Below, in pieces: positions 32,626-40,712 of a DNA stretch of 64,000 nucleotides. Within the stretch, counting starts at the first letter, position 1. Each line of letters starts with the position of its first letter. The position numbers and the translations under genes were made by a program. The notes under the pieces were generated by a model. The model was given only the letters and a program-made list of their open reading frames with translations. It did not search any database and was not told the DNA's origin. Origin of the DNA: Candidatus Caldatribacterium sp. (GTDB lineage: Bacteria > Atribacterota > Atribacteria > Atribacterales > Caldatribacteriaceae); contig JANXBI010000037.1 in assembly GCA_025060675.1 (NCBI GenBank), positions 1 to 64,000 of the forward strand. Reading direction: 5' to 3'.

Positions 32626-32716
32626 TCGGAGTTCGGCAGCCCAGCCGCCGTGGTGGATCCACCGTAGGCCTGTGGCTTTGCGCCCTCCCCTTTCGGAGAG
32701 TTTGCCCTTTCGTCCC
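32626..32716 (-). promoter_or_regulatory. Cyclic-di-GMP-I (GEMM) riboswitch aptamer
   Basis: Read on the minus strand, the leader of the chemoreceptor gene contains, in order, GGGCAAAC, a stem closed by a GAAA tetraloop (CTCTCC-GAAA-GGGGAG), GCGCAAAGCC, GGCCTA, a hairpin GGTGG-AT-CCACC, and GGCGGCTGGGCTGCCG. This is the order and spacing of the Vibrio Vc2 class I c-di-GMP aptamer, with the conserved GCAAA, CGCAAAGCC and GGCCTA elements. The aptamer ends about 30 bases before the ATG. No terminator follows it, so control of the ribosome-binding site GGGGGG is the more likely output. Chemoreceptors are known members of GEMM regulons. Confidence 0.9.
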
Positions 32717-32732
32717 CCAGCGATTCCAAAAT

Positions 32733-32738
32733 ATTATA
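32733..32738 (-). promoter_or_regulatory. Putative -10 of the chemoreceptor promoter
   Basis: TATAAT on the minus strand, placed so that transcription would start near 32726, about ten bases before the c-di-GMP aptamer. The -35 is weak (TTAAGG-like, about 18 bases upstream). Confidence 0.5.
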
Positions 32739-32782
32739 TCGGCTCCGTACGGAAATCCTTAAGAGGCGATGAAACGATTTTG

Positions 32783-32791
32783 TGGTACACT
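32783..32791 (+). promoter_or_regulatory. Putative extended -10 promoter of the SDR operon
   Basis: TGGTACACT is an extended -10 (TGn plus TACACT) 20 bases before the SDR start. It is divergent from the chemoreceptor promoter about 45 bases away. No clear -35 is present. Confidence 0.45.
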
Positions 32792-32811
32792 TTAGTACGG
32801 AGGGAGAACCT

Positions 32812-33540
32812 GTGGAAGCGTGGAAGGGGAAAGTTGCTTTGGTCACTGGGGCAAGCCGAGGCATCGGTCGGGCTATCGCGCGGACCCTTGCCGAAAAGGG
32901 TCTTTCGCTTGCTCTCTGTGCCCGCTCAAAAGACAAACTCGAAGCCTTAAAAGATGAGCTCCGTCCTTTCGGCGTTGAAGTTTTCATTTGCCCTGGAGAC
33001 CTCGCCGATCCCTCGTTTCCACCCTCTTTTGTGCGAGAGACAGGAGAGTATTTTGGACGCATTGACGTTGTAATTAACAACGCGGGAATTGCCTTGTCAA
33101 AACCCCTCGAAGTAACAACTCTTGAAGAGTGGGAGTTGCAGATGGCGGTAAATGTTCGTGCTCCTTTTCTTATTTGCCGAGAGGCTTTGCCATACCTTCG
33201 TCGCTCACCTCTTGCAACCATCATTAACATCTCTTCGGTTGTAGGTACAAAGGGCTATGTACACCAGGGGGCATATACGGCTTCGAAGCACGCACTTATG
33301 GGTTTTACCAAAGTTCTTGCTCGAGAACTCCACAAGGAAGGCATCAGAGTTCACGTCATTGCCCCCGGAGGTGTAGAGACAGACCTCATTGCAGTAATGC
33401 GTCCAGATCTCTTACAAGAAAGGCTCATCGCTCCTTCGGAAATTGCTGAAATCGTGTGGTTTTTACTCTCTCTACGAGAGGGTAACGCAGTTATCGATGA
33501 AGTGCATGTTCGTCGAGCTTCGAACGAACCATGGAAATAG
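32812..33540 (+). CDS. Short-chain dehydrogenase/reductase (SDR)
   Basis: A 242-residue classical SDR with the cofactor loop TGASRGIG (residues 12-19), NNAG, a catalytic serine in NISSVVG and YTASK as the Tyr-x-x-x-Lys pair. Substrate is not predictable; FabG-like and sugar-alcohol dehydrogenases are both possible, and the neighbouring TIM-barrel isomerase favours a carbohydrate. Start GTG 32812 follows GGAGGG. The Arg/Ala region before the cofactor loop does not decide NAD versus NADP. Confidence 0.88.
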   Translation: MEAWKGKVALVTGASRGIGRAIARTLAEKGLSLALCARSKDKLEALKDELRPFGVEVFICPGDLADPSFPPSFVRETGEYFGRIDVVINNAGIALSKPLEVTTLEEWELQMAVNVRAPFLICREALPYLRRSPLATIINISSVVGTKGYVHQGAYTASKHALMGFTKVLARELHKEGIRVHVIAPGGVETDLIAVMRPDLLQERLIAPSEIAEIVWFLLSLREGNAVIDEVHVRRASNEPWK

Positions 33541-33550
33541 GAGGAGAACA

Positions 33551-34498
33551 ATGAAGAAGAGGGGTGTTGAGCTCCTTCTTGGGGTTAAAAGTGATCCTAT
33601 CACCTACCGGTACTCTTTCCGATGGCTTTTTGATCTCATGGCTGAAGAGGAGGTTACGTACCTCCAGCTTGGAACGTTCTTCGAATTATACTTTCTCCCT
33701 GACTCCTACTTCTTACGACTCCGTAAGGAAGCAGAAGAGAGGGGTATTATTATCTCCAGCGTTTTCTCCGCTTACCGGGAACTCGGAGGATTTCTTTCAG
33801 AGGATCCTGACCTTGTTCGAGTCGCCGAACGAAATTACCGGCGCCTCATCGAGGTAGCTGCACTCCTTGGGGCTTCCTCCTGTGGTGCCTCCATGGGAGC
33901 TCTTCCTCGAGATCGCCTTGCCTCTCGAGAGGAAGGTATAGCCAGATACCTCGACAAGATGAGGGAACTCCTCCATTACGCAAAGTCCTGTGGTCTTGCC
34001 TGGATTACAACCGAACCAATGTCATGTTTCGCTGAGCCGCCTTGTAGCAGTGAGGAAGTCAGGCGAATTGGTGAAGAACTTACGCTGTATTGGCAAGAAC
34101 ACAAAATGAGTGCAGCGCGATTTGGGTTTTGTGCGGATGTTTCCCACGGGTGGGTTGATAGCAGTGGAAACCTCCGAGAACATCACCTTTCGCTTTTTGT
34201 CGCGACATTCCCTTACCTCCATGAGTTCCATTGGAAGAATACCGACGCTGTTTACCACGAAACTTTTGGTTTTGAACCTGAGAACCTCAGCCGAGGTGTT
34301 ATCAACGTTCGAGAAATACGAGCTCTCCTTATGCACTATAGTTATCTCCTTCCCGAGCAACGCCTTATAGGGTACCTAGAACTTCCGGGACCGAAACTTG
34401 GCCGTGACTATAGTGATCCTCTTCTTGAACGCATGCTTCGTGAATCCCTACGGTACTTAAAGCAAGTGCTTTCTGAGGAAGTTACTGTACCTTTGTAG
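33551..34498 (+). CDS. Sugar phosphate isomerase/epimerase-like TIM-barrel protein
   Basis: A 315-residue protein with the AP-endonuclease-2/xylose-isomerase-like TIM-barrel arrangement. Candidate metal ligands fall in WITTEPMSCF (Glu), GFCADVSHGW (Asp, His), HEFHWKNTDAVYHETFGF (His) and IGYLELPGP (Glu). It begins at ATG 33551 behind AGGAGGAG, 10 bases after the SDR. The pair suggests oxidation and isomerisation of a sugar or polyol. Assignment to a named subfamily is not possible by eye. Confidence 0.72.
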   Translation: MKKRGVELLLGVKSDPITYRYSFRWLFDLMAEEEVTYLQLGTFFELYFLPDSYFLRLRKEAEERGIIISSVFSAYRELGGFLSEDPDLVRVAERNYRRLIEVAALLGASSCGASMGALPRDRLASREEGIARYLDKMRELLHYAKSCGLAWITTEPMSCFAEPPCSSEEVRRIGEELTLYWQEHKMSAARFGFCADVSHGWVDSSGNLREHHLSLFVATFPYLHEFHWKNTDAVYHETFGFEPENLSRGVINVREIRALLMHYSYLLPEQRLIGYLELPGPKLGRDYSDPLLERMLRESLRYLKQVLSEEVTVPL

Positions 34499-34514
34499 GA
34501 AAGGAGGGGGTGTG

Positions 34515-35195
34515 ATGCGTTTCTTTGTGTTCTGGGTGGTGCTTTCCCTCGTAGGATGTTTAGGTGCTTCTGGACATGCTCAGAGAAAGATCCCTCTTCC
34601 ACCCCCAAGATTTAGGAGTGAAGTCTCGGTGGAAGAAGCACTCCTTCGACGTCGCTCTCATCGTTCTTTTGATCCTTCCCCCTTGTCGCTCCAAGAAGTG
34701 GCACAGCTCCTTTGGTCAGCCCAGGGGATTACCGACAAAGCTTCTGGTTTCCGTACAGCTCCTTCAGCTGGAGCCCTTTACCCTCTTGAGTTATACTTCG
34801 TAGCTGGGCAGGTCGAAAGCCTTCCCCCTGGGGTGTACCGTTACCTTCCTGAGGAACATGCCCTTTATGAAGTTCTCTTGGGGGATCGACGGGAAGAACT
34901 TTTCCGCGCGGCTCTTTTCCAGAGATGGGTTCGGGAAGCACCAGGAATCCTCGTTTTTGCTGCTGTCTACGAACGCACGACTCGGAAATACGGTGAGCGA
35001 GGTATTCGCTACGTTCATATGGAGGCTGGCCATGCAGCACAAAACGTGTATTTGCAAGCTGAAACCTTAGGTCTTGGAACGGTAGTTGTGGGAGCTTTCG
35101 AAGACGGCGGCGTGCAGAAAGCGCTTGGGTTACCAGCGCACGAACAACCGTTGTACCTCATGCCAGTGGGAAGAAAAAAGAGCGGCGTAGGTTGA
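34515..35195 (+). CDS. SagB-type nitroreductase-family lipoprotein
   Basis: A 226-residue protein whose C-terminal 185 residues match SagB/NfnB-type FMN nitroreductases: RRRSHRSFDPSPLSLQEVAQ, LLWSAQGI, TAPSAGALYPLELY and GHAAQNVYLQAETLGLGTVVVGAF. In peptide-modifying clusters SagB oxidises azolines to azoles, but stand-alone members like this have unknown roles. A signal sequence with lipobox Leu12-Val-Gly-Cys15 is unusual for the family and predicts membrane anchoring outside the cytoplasm. ATG 34515 follows GGAGGGGG. It ends inside the pyr promoter. Confidence 0.82.
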   Translation: MRFFVFWVVLSLVGCLGASGHAQRKIPLPPPRFRSEVSVEEALLRRRSHRSFDPSPLSLQEVAQLLWSAQGITDKASGFRTAPSAGALYPLELYFVAGQVESLPPGVYRYLPEEHALYEVLLGDRREELFRAALFQRWVREAPGILVFAAVYERTTRKYGERGIRYVHMEAGHAAQNVYLQAETLGLGTVVVGAFEDGGVQKALGLPAHEQPLYLMPVGRKKSGVG

Positions 35196-35220
35196 CAGAA
35201 GAAGAACTCCCCGATATCCT
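35192..35220 (+). promoter_or_regulatory. Promoter of the pyrimidine operon
   Basis: TTGACA (35192-35197), a 17-base spacer, then TATCCT (35215-35220). This is one of the best sigma-70 matches in the window. The predicted start near 35227 leaves a leader of about 100 bases before pyrB. The -35 overlaps the nitroreductase stop codon. Confidence 0.75.
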
Positions 35221-35235
35221 AATTGAGGGTTGCGC

Positions 35236-35319
35236 ATGAGAGAGCAGGGGAAACGTACCATAGAGAGTATCCATCTTCCCTCTTTGTGGGAAGATGGATT
35301 TTTTTGTGCCTCTTTTTAG
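35236..35319 (+). CDS. Putative pyr leader peptide spanning the attenuator
   Basis: A 27-codon frame from ATG 35236 to TAG 35317-35319, beginning MREQGKRT and ending GFFCASF. It runs straight through the terminator hairpin and its T-run and stops 11 bases before pyrB. GAGGGT sits upstream but close to the predicted transcript start. The layout resembles the leader ORF of Escherichia coli pyrBI. It is unproven that it is translated. Confidence 0.4.
   Translation: MREQGKRTIESIHLPSLWEDGFFCASF
35269..35306 (+). terminator. Intrinsic terminator (attenuator) in the pyr leader
   Basis: A 12-bp perfect stem ATCCATCTTCCC (35269-35280) / GGGAAGATGGAT (35288-35299) with loop TCTTTGT, followed by a run of seven or eight T. 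It lies downstream of the pyr promoter and 25 bases before pyrB, so it would act on the operon's own transcript. No PyrR-binding consensus was recognised upstream. Confidence 0.88.
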
Positions 35320-35330
35320 GGGGTGGAAAA

Positions 35331-36257
35331 GTGTGGGCTCACCGACACCTCACAGGAATACGCCACCTGAGCAAAGAAGACATCCTTTTCATTCTTGACC
35401 GGGCAATGTACTGGCGGGAATTCTTGGAGCATGCTCCGAAGTTTTCGAACGCTCTTGCAGGGTACTCTATGGTTTGTCTTTTCTTCGAACCGAGCACCCG
35501 TACTCGCACATCCTTTGAGATGGCAGGGAAACTACTTGGAATGCACGTTATCAACTTCTCTCTTGAAGGAAGCAGTCTCGAAAAAGGTGAGAGTTTCCGC
35601 GACACGGTTCGAACCATTGCGAGGATGAAGACAGACGTTCTTGTGGTTCGACACCGAACCAGTGGTATCCCTGAGTACCTTGCCACCTTTTTGCCCTGCC
35701 ACATCGTGAACGCAGGGGATGGCCTTCGGGAACACCCCACCCAGGCGCTCCTTGATCTTTTGACTATGCGAAGAGCTTTCGGAAGTATTGAGAACCTTCG
35801 GGTAGCGATCATTGGGGATGTCCTCCACAGCAGAGTTGCTCGATCTCTTGCCCTGGCTTTAAGCAAATTTGGGAACAAGGTTATCGCTTCTGGGCCTCCA
35901 ACCCTTGTGCCTAAGGATGTCGAAGCACTTGGCATGACGAGAATTTTCCCAGTAGAAGAAGCAATCAGGGAAGCGGATGTAGTGTATCTCCTCCGGATTC
36001 AGCGAGAACGTCAGGAAGCGGGATATTTTCCCAGTCTCCGGGAGTATGCTAAATTCTTCGGTCTCAGGGAAGAGTTACTGAGAGGTTTTGAGGGATCTAA
36101 AATCGTCATGCATCCGGGCCCGGTCAATCGAGGTGTAGAGATTGAGTATGGCTTGGTAGAACATGGTGCTTCCCGTATCGAGGAACAAGTGACCTGCGGG
36201 GTGGCAGTGCGTATGGCGGTTCTTGAAATCCTCGTTTGCGAGGGGAAAGTTCAATGA
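35331..36257 (+). CDS. pyrB: Aspartate carbamoyltransferase catalytic chain
   Basis: A 308-residue transcarbamylase. FEPSTRTRTSFEMA is the carbamoyl-phosphate loop, HRTSGIPEYL follows, and NAGDGLREHPTQALLDLLTM is the ATCase-specific block. HPGPVNRGVEI near the end binds aspartate. GTG 35331 gives the usual N-terminus (AHRHLTGIRHLSKED) and has GGGGGTGG before it. The frame is open back to 35223, but that would be translation of the leader and terminator. No pyrI regulatory chain follows. It overlaps pyrC by 4 bases. Confidence 0.95.
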   Translation: MWAHRHLTGIRHLSKEDILFILDRAMYWREFLEHAPKFSNALAGYSMVCLFFEPSTRTRTSFEMAGKLLGMHVINFSLEGSSLEKGESFRDTVRTIARMKTDVLVVRHRTSGIPEYLATFLPCHIVNAGDGLREHPTQALLDLLTMRRAFGSIENLRVAIIGDVLHSRVARSLALALSKFGNKVIASGPPTLVPKDVEALGMTRIFPVEEAIREADVVYLLRIQRERQEAGYFPSLREYAKFFGLREELLRGFEGSKIVMHPGPVNRGVEIEYGLVEHGASRIEEQVTCGVAVRMAVLEILVCEGKVQ

Positions 36258-37561
36258 TGCGGAGAATTCTCATTCAACGGGGAACGCTTGTTCTTCCAGA
36301 TCGGAAGATTTTCATGGATGGAGATATCCTCATCGAGAACGGAGTAATTACGCGCATCGAGAAAGGGATCGCAGATCCTCAAGCATGCGTTATCGATGCT
36401 TCAGGACTTCTTGTGGGACCAGGCTTTGTAAACCTCCATGTTCATTTTCGCGAGCCAGGAGGGGAAAAGAAGGAGACTCTCGAAACTGGAGCAAAAGCGG
36501 CAGCTCGAGGAGGGTTTACCACTGTTTTAGCGATGCCGAACACCTCGCCTCCCCTCGATAATCCAGTAGTCGTACGTACCCTTACCCTCAAGGCACGGTC
36601 CATTGCCTTTACCAATATCCTCTTTGCAGGGGCCATAAGTCGGGGATGCCAAGGAAAAGAGATGGCTGAATACGGCCTCTTGAAGGAAGCTGGGGTTGTA
36701 GCGCTCAGCGACGATGGGGCAAGCGTTGAAAGCTCGAGACTTCTCTACCTTGCTTTTCAGTATGCTCAGTATTTCGACCTCCCTTTTATCCTCCATGAGG
36801 AAGACCAAGAACTCTCTCGAGACGGCCATATACACGAAGGTACGATTGCCTTTCTTCTTGGATACAAAGGAATACCAAGGGTTGCCGAGGATAGCCGAAT
36901 AGCTCGGGACATTCTCCTCGCTCTGAATACTGGCGCCAGAGTACATTTCACGCACCTCTCCACCGAGATGAGCGTAGCCCTTCTTCGCTTCTTCAAAAAC
37001 AAGGTCTCCCTAAGTGCCGATGTTACACCACATCACCTTATCCTCACCGTGGAGGACATTCCAAAACTTGGCAACCTTGCCAAAGTAAAACCACCTTTGC
37101 GGGAGAAAAAAGACATCGAGGCTTTGAAGATGGGTATCGCTGAGGGGGTTATCGATATCCTTGCCTCAGACCATGCTCCCCACGCTCCCGAGGATAAAGA
37201 GGGAAGCTTTGCCGATGCCGCCTTTGGCATTGCGAATCTTGAGGTGACGGTTCCCCTTTACGTGAAAGCCCTTGTTGAAGAAGGTGTTATTGATTGGATT
37301 GAGCTGTGGAGAAAGCTAAGCTATAACCCAGCAAAATTCCTGAAGCTCGAAGACAGAGGCATTCTTGCTGAAGGAAAGGTTGCTGATATTACTATCCTTG
37401 ATCCCCAAACCGAGTGGGAGGTAGACATCACGCAGTTTGAGTCAAAAGGAAAAAACTGCCCTTTCCAGGGATGGTCACTTCGGGGATGGCCGGTATACAC
37501 CATCGTTGGTGGACGAGTTGTTATGGCTGAAAGGAGAATCGTAGATGGAGAGTTTTGCTAA
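36254..37561 (+). CDS. pyrC: Dihydroorotase
   Basis: A 435-residue class I dihydroorotase of the amidohydrolase superfamily. GPGFVNLHVHFREPGGE carries the zinc His-x-His; later metal ligands lie in LPFILHEED, VHFTHLST and LASDHAPHAPEDK. The start is the first of two tandem ATG codons at 36254, in an ATGA overlap with pyrB. It overlaps pyrF by 17 bases. Confidence 0.96.
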   Translation: MMRRILIQRGTLVLPDRKIFMDGDILIENGVITRIEKGIADPQACVIDASGLLVGPGFVNLHVHFREPGGEKKETLETGAKAAARGGFTTVLAMPNTSPPLDNPVVVRTLTLKARSIAFTNILFAGAISRGCQGKEMAEYGLLKEAGVVALSDDGASVESSRLLYLAFQYAQYFDLPFILHEEDQELSRDGHIHEGTIAFLLGYKGIPRVAEDSRIARDILLALNTGARVHFTHLSTEMSVALLRFFKNKVSLSADVTPHHLILTVEDIPKLGNLAKVKPPLREKKDIEALKMGIAEGVIDILASDHAPHAPEDKEGSFADAAFGIANLEVTVPLYVKALVEEGVIDWIELWRKLSYNPAKFLKLEDRGILAEGKVADITILDPQTEWEVDITQFESKGKNCPFQGWSLRGWPVYTIVGGRVVMAERRIVDGEFC

Positions 37562-38465
37562 AAGGGTTACCGAGAAAGTCTACCGATTTGGACCTCTTGT
37601 GGTTGGTCTTGATCCCCACTTCGATGCGCTTCCTCCTTTCCTCTTGCGGCGATTCCTGCCCCGAGAGATGAGTCTTGAGGGACTTGCAGAAGCGGTCTTT
37701 GCGTTTGGGGCAGAGCTTCTTGAAGCGCTTTCGGGAGAAGTTGGCTGCATCAAAATCCAACTTGCTTTTTATGAAGCATTAGGGATTCCCGGAATGCGAG
37801 CGTTGTCTGAAACCTTACGCCTGGCAAAGGATCGTGGATTCCTTGTGATCCTTGATGGAAAACGAAATGATATTGCAAGTAGCGCCATCCTTTATGCACA
37901 GGGGTATCTCTCGGGAATTAAATTAGGCAATGTCGTTCTTTCGCCTTTCTGGAACGCTGATGCGCTTACTGTGAATCCCTACTTTGGGGAGGATGGTCTT
38001 CGTCCTTTCTTTACAGAAGCTTACCAGAGTGGTAAAGGGATTTTCGTTCTTGCCCGCACCTCAAATCCCTCGGCACCGTTCCTCCAGGATGAAGGGTGTT
38101 CCATACGGGTTTTTGAAAAAGTTGCTTCCCTCGTAGATACCCTACGAGGAGAGTTCCCAGAGGATTCCCCGGTGAGCTCTTTTGGTCTTGTCGTCGGAGC
38201 AACCTACCCGAACGATTTGAAACGTTTACGCAAAAGCTTCCCAAACCTTCTTTTCCTCATTCCTGGAATAGGAGCACAAGGGGGGAGTCTTGAAATGGTT
38301 CGGTTTGCTTTCCTCCCGGGAGGATTAGGAGCGCTTATTGCTGTCTCCCGGGATATCCTCTTTGCGTACCGCGAAAAAGGGAGAAAAGAAGGGGAAGATT
38401 TCGCAGAGAGGGCCCTCGAACGGGTTCGTGAGTACCGAAGGATTCTGCAGAGTATCGTACCATGA
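37545..38465 (+). CDS. pyrF: Orotidine 5'-phosphate decarboxylase (type 2)
   Basis: A 306-residue OMP decarboxylase of the longer type 2 group (bacterial type 1 is about 230 residues). VVGLDPHFDALPPF opens the barrel, DGKRNDIASSAILYAQGYL contains the catalytic Asp-x-Lys-x-x-Asp array, and ADALTVNPYFGEDGLRPFF is the type 2 marker. IPGIGAQGG binds phosphate. It is the last enzyme of UMP synthesis although encoded mid-operon. Confidence 0.96.
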   Translation: MESFAKRVTEKVYRFGPLVVGLDPHFDALPPFLLRRFLPREMSLEGLAEAVFAFGAELLEALSGEVGCIKIQLAFYEALGIPGMRALSETLRLAKDRGFLVILDGKRNDIASSAILYAQGYLSGIKLGNVVLSPFWNADALTVNPYFGEDGLRPFFTEAYQSGKGIFVLARTSNPSAPFLQDEGCSIRVFEKVASLVDTLRGEFPEDSPVSSFGLVVGATYPNDLKRLRKSFPNLLFLIPGIGAQGGSLEMVRFAFLPGGLGALIAVSRDILFAYREKGRKEGEDFAERALERVREYRRILQSIVP

Positions 38466-39226
38466 GGCTTGCACAAATACGTAAAAAGGAAAAAGTCGGA
38501 GAACGGTTTGTGCTGCTTGAGGTTGAGGAAGAGAGTATTGCAACCCGAGCCAAGCCTGGCCAGTTCGTTATGGTTCGTCCCTTCGAAGGAGTGTATGATC
38601 CTATCCTCCCTCGGCCCTTTGCCATTCTGCGGACTGAGGGAAACTGTTTCACTCTGCTCTTTGAAATCGTCGGAAGGGGGACGTTTCTTCTCTCGCACCT
38701 TGAGCCAGGAGACAACCTCCGCGTCCTTGGCCCCCTGGGACGAGGGTTCTCTCTTGAAACCCCTCGTGCTGTACTCATTGGAGGAGGGAGAGGAATTGTC
38801 CCCCTTGTTTTCCTGGCCATAGAGTTCACAAAGCGAGGAATCCCTTTTGCTTTCTTTGCAGGTTTTCGGGAAAAAGGCGAGCTTAGTCTTCTCCGTGTTC
38901 TCGAGGGTATTACGGATATCTCTTGGAGTTGTGAAGAAAAGGTTGCTGGGGGTTTCTGTGGAACAGTTCTTGGGCTTTTTGAGAAGCACCTCGACGTGGT
39001 TTGCCAGAGCAACACGAGAATCTATGCCTGCGGACCAGAAGGGATGCTCCGTGGACTCGCGAAAGCGCTCCAAGGAAAAGAAGAAGTAACCGAGGTTTCT
39101 CTTGAAGCACGGATGGGCTGTGGCTTTGGTGTGTGCCTTGGCTGTGTGGTACCAAGGAAAAACGGAGGGTACTGGCACGTATGTAGCGATGGTCCAGTTT
39201 TTCGGCTTTCCGAGGTGGTGCTGTGA
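38462..39226 (+). CDS. pyrK: Dihydroorotate dehydrogenase electron-transfer subunit
   Basis: A 254-residue PyrK, which carries FAD and a [2Fe-2S] cluster and passes electrons from dihydroorotate to NAD+. The FAD motif is LPRPFAIL. The cluster ligands are Cys220, Cys225, Cys228 and Cys241 in MGCGFGVCLGC and HVC. It starts in an ATGA overlap with pyrF and overlaps pyrD by 4 bases, so the two subunits are made together. Confidence 0.95.
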   Translation: MRLAQIRKKEKVGERFVLLEVEEESIATRAKPGQFVMVRPFEGVYDPILPRPFAILRTEGNCFTLLFEIVGRGTFLLSHLEPGDNLRVLGPLGRGFSLETPRAVLIGGGRGIVPLVFLAIEFTKRGIPFAFFAGFREKGELSLLRVLEGITDISWSCEEKVAGGFCGTVLGLFEKHLDVVCQSNTRIYACGPEGMLRGLAKALQGKEEVTEVSLEARMGCGFGVCLGCVVPRKNGGYWHVCSDGPVFRLSEVVL

Positions 39227-40128
39227 ATCTCTCCGTACATCTTGGTAGGCTTACGCTCCAAAATCCTATCGTTCTTGCCTCTGGCACTTGTGGGTATGGA
39301 AAGGAAATACAGCCTTACCTTGATCTCAACTCTCTCGGGGCCATTACGGTGAAGGGCTTGAGCCTCTTCCCCAGAGAAGGGAATCCTCCACCCAGGATTT
39401 GGGAAGTTCGAGCAGGACTTCTGAACTCTATAGGCCTTGAAAATAAGGGGTTAGAGCGTTTCCTAGAGGAAGATCTCCCTTTTCTTGAGGGTCTCACGAC
39501 TCGTGTTTTCGTCAACATCTGGGGAAGCACTGTCAACGAGTACGTTGTTCTGGCGCGAAAGCTCGACACAGTAAAAAGGGTTGATGCTCTTGAGCTCAAC
39601 CTTTCTTGTCCAAACGTAGAACGGGGAGGAGCAGCCTTTGCTTCCGATTGTACAGTGCTTGAAAGGCTTGTCGGGGAAGTACGAGCATCTACAGGGAAAT
39701 TCCTTATCGTAAAGCTTGGACCTCAGATTTGTGATTGGGAAACCACAGTGGCTCTCCTTGAAAAAGAGGGTGCTGAAGCCTTAAGTGTTACTAACTCTTT
39801 TCCCGGTTTAGCTGTGGACGTAGAACGCATGAGCTTTGTTTTTGCCCGAAAGACGGCTGGGCTTTCCGGACCAGCTATTAAGCCCCTTGCTCTCAAGATG
39901 GTTTACGATCTTGTGGGGATGACTGATCTTCCTATTATTGGCATGGGAGGAATTGTCACCGCCGAGGATGCTTTAGAATTCCTCCTGGTTGGTGCAAAAG
40001 CCGTGGGTATTGGAACTGCCAACCTCATAGCGCCTTCTTCAGCGATGTACGTTCTTGAGGGAATAAAGCAGTACCTTTCGCGTAAGGATATTACAGACAT
40101 TAAGGAGATTATTGGGAGAGTGAGGTGA
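39223..40128 (+). CDS. pyrD: Dihydroorotate dehydrogenase catalytic subunit (class 1B)
   Basis: A 301-residue FMN enzyme. NPIVLASGTCGYGKE opens it, ELNLSCPNVERGG contains the active-site cysteine of class 1 enzymes, and IIGMGGIVTAEDALEFLLVGA binds FMN phosphate. Together with PyrK it forms the NAD+-dependent class 1B heterotetramer, suited to anaerobic growth. Start GTG 39223 is in the pyrK stop region. Confidence 0.95.
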   Translation: MNLSVHLGRLTLQNPIVLASGTCGYGKEIQPYLDLNSLGAITVKGLSLFPREGNPPPRIWEVRAGLLNSIGLENKGLERFLEEDLPFLEGLTTRVFVNIWGSTVNEYVVLARKLDTVKRVDALELNLSCPNVERGGAAFASDCTVLERLVGEVRASTGKFLIVKLGPQICDWETTVALLEKEGAEALSVTNSFPGLAVDVERMSFVFARKTAGLSGPAIKPLALKMVYDLVGMTDLPIIGMGGIVTAEDALEFLLVGAKAVGIGTANLIAPSSAMYVLEGIKQYLSRKDITDIKEIIGRVR

Positions 40129-40709
40129 CGACATTGGAAAAAGAGGCTATTCTCGATCTCTTTCGGAAAGCGGGAGCATTCCTTGAAGGACATTTTCTCC
40201 TTACTTCTGGACTTCACAGCCCTTACTATGTGGAAAAATTTAAGCTTCTTCAGTATCCACAGTATGTGGAACGACTAGCACAGGCAATTGCTGAAGGTTT
40301 CAGAGGAGAACGTGTTGATGTCGTCGTAGGACCAGCAATCGGGGGTATTGTCCTTGCTTATGAAGTTGCCCGGGCGTTTGGAGCCCGTATGGCCTTCACG
40401 GAGCGTGAAGAGGGGAAAATGCGGTTCCGGAGGGACTTTACCCTGGACCATGAGGATAAAGTCCTCGTCGTAGAGGATGTCGTGACCACTGGAACGTCTC
40501 TCCTTGAGGTGATCGAGGCAGTACGAGAAAAAGGAGCGTCAATTATTGGGGCGGCAGTACTTGTGGACAGAAGCGGAGGAAAGGTGTCTCTCCCGTATCC
40601 ATACACTCCGCTTCTTACCATGGAAATGCCAGTGTATACCCCCGAGGAATGTCCTCTCTGCAAGGAAAGTATTGCTTTACAAAAGCGGGGAAGTCGATAC
40701 ATCGCATGA
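40125..40709 (+). CDS. pyrE: Orotate phosphoribosyltransferase
   Basis: A 194-residue type I phosphoribosyltransferase. TSGLHSPYYVEKFKLLQYP binds orotate, VDVVVGPAIGGIVLAYEVA and VLVVEDVVTTGTSLLEV are the PPi and PRPP loops. A short C-terminal CPLCKES contains a Cys pair also found in the crenarchaeal/thermophile-type PyrE group. Start GTG 40125 overlaps pyrD by 4 bases. Confidence 0.94.
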   Translation: MTTLEKEAILDLFRKAGAFLEGHFLLTSGLHSPYYVEKFKLLQYPQYVERLAQAIAEGFRGERVDVVVGPAIGGIVLAYEVARAFGARMAFTEREEGKMRFRRDFTLDHEDKVLVVEDVVTTGTSLLEVIEAVREKGASIIGAAVLVDRSGGKVSLPYPYTPLLTMEMPVYTPEECPLCKESIALQKRGSRYIA

Positions 40710-40712
40710 GCT

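Noticed and set aside
32595..33230. Open minus-strand frame extending the chemoreceptor to 841 residues
   Set aside because: The extension reads through the c-di-GMP aptamer, the promoter and the antisense of the SDR gene. The true N-terminus with TM1 and a ribosome-binding site is at 32594.
35222..35268. PyrR-binding site in the pyr leader
   Set aside because: AUCC and GAGG-like fragments occur near 35216-35229 but spacing is wrong and they overlap the -10 element.
35223..35330. N-terminal extension of PyrB through the leader
   Set aside because: It would translate the terminator hairpin; the family N-terminus begins at GTG 35331 behind a good ribosome-binding site.
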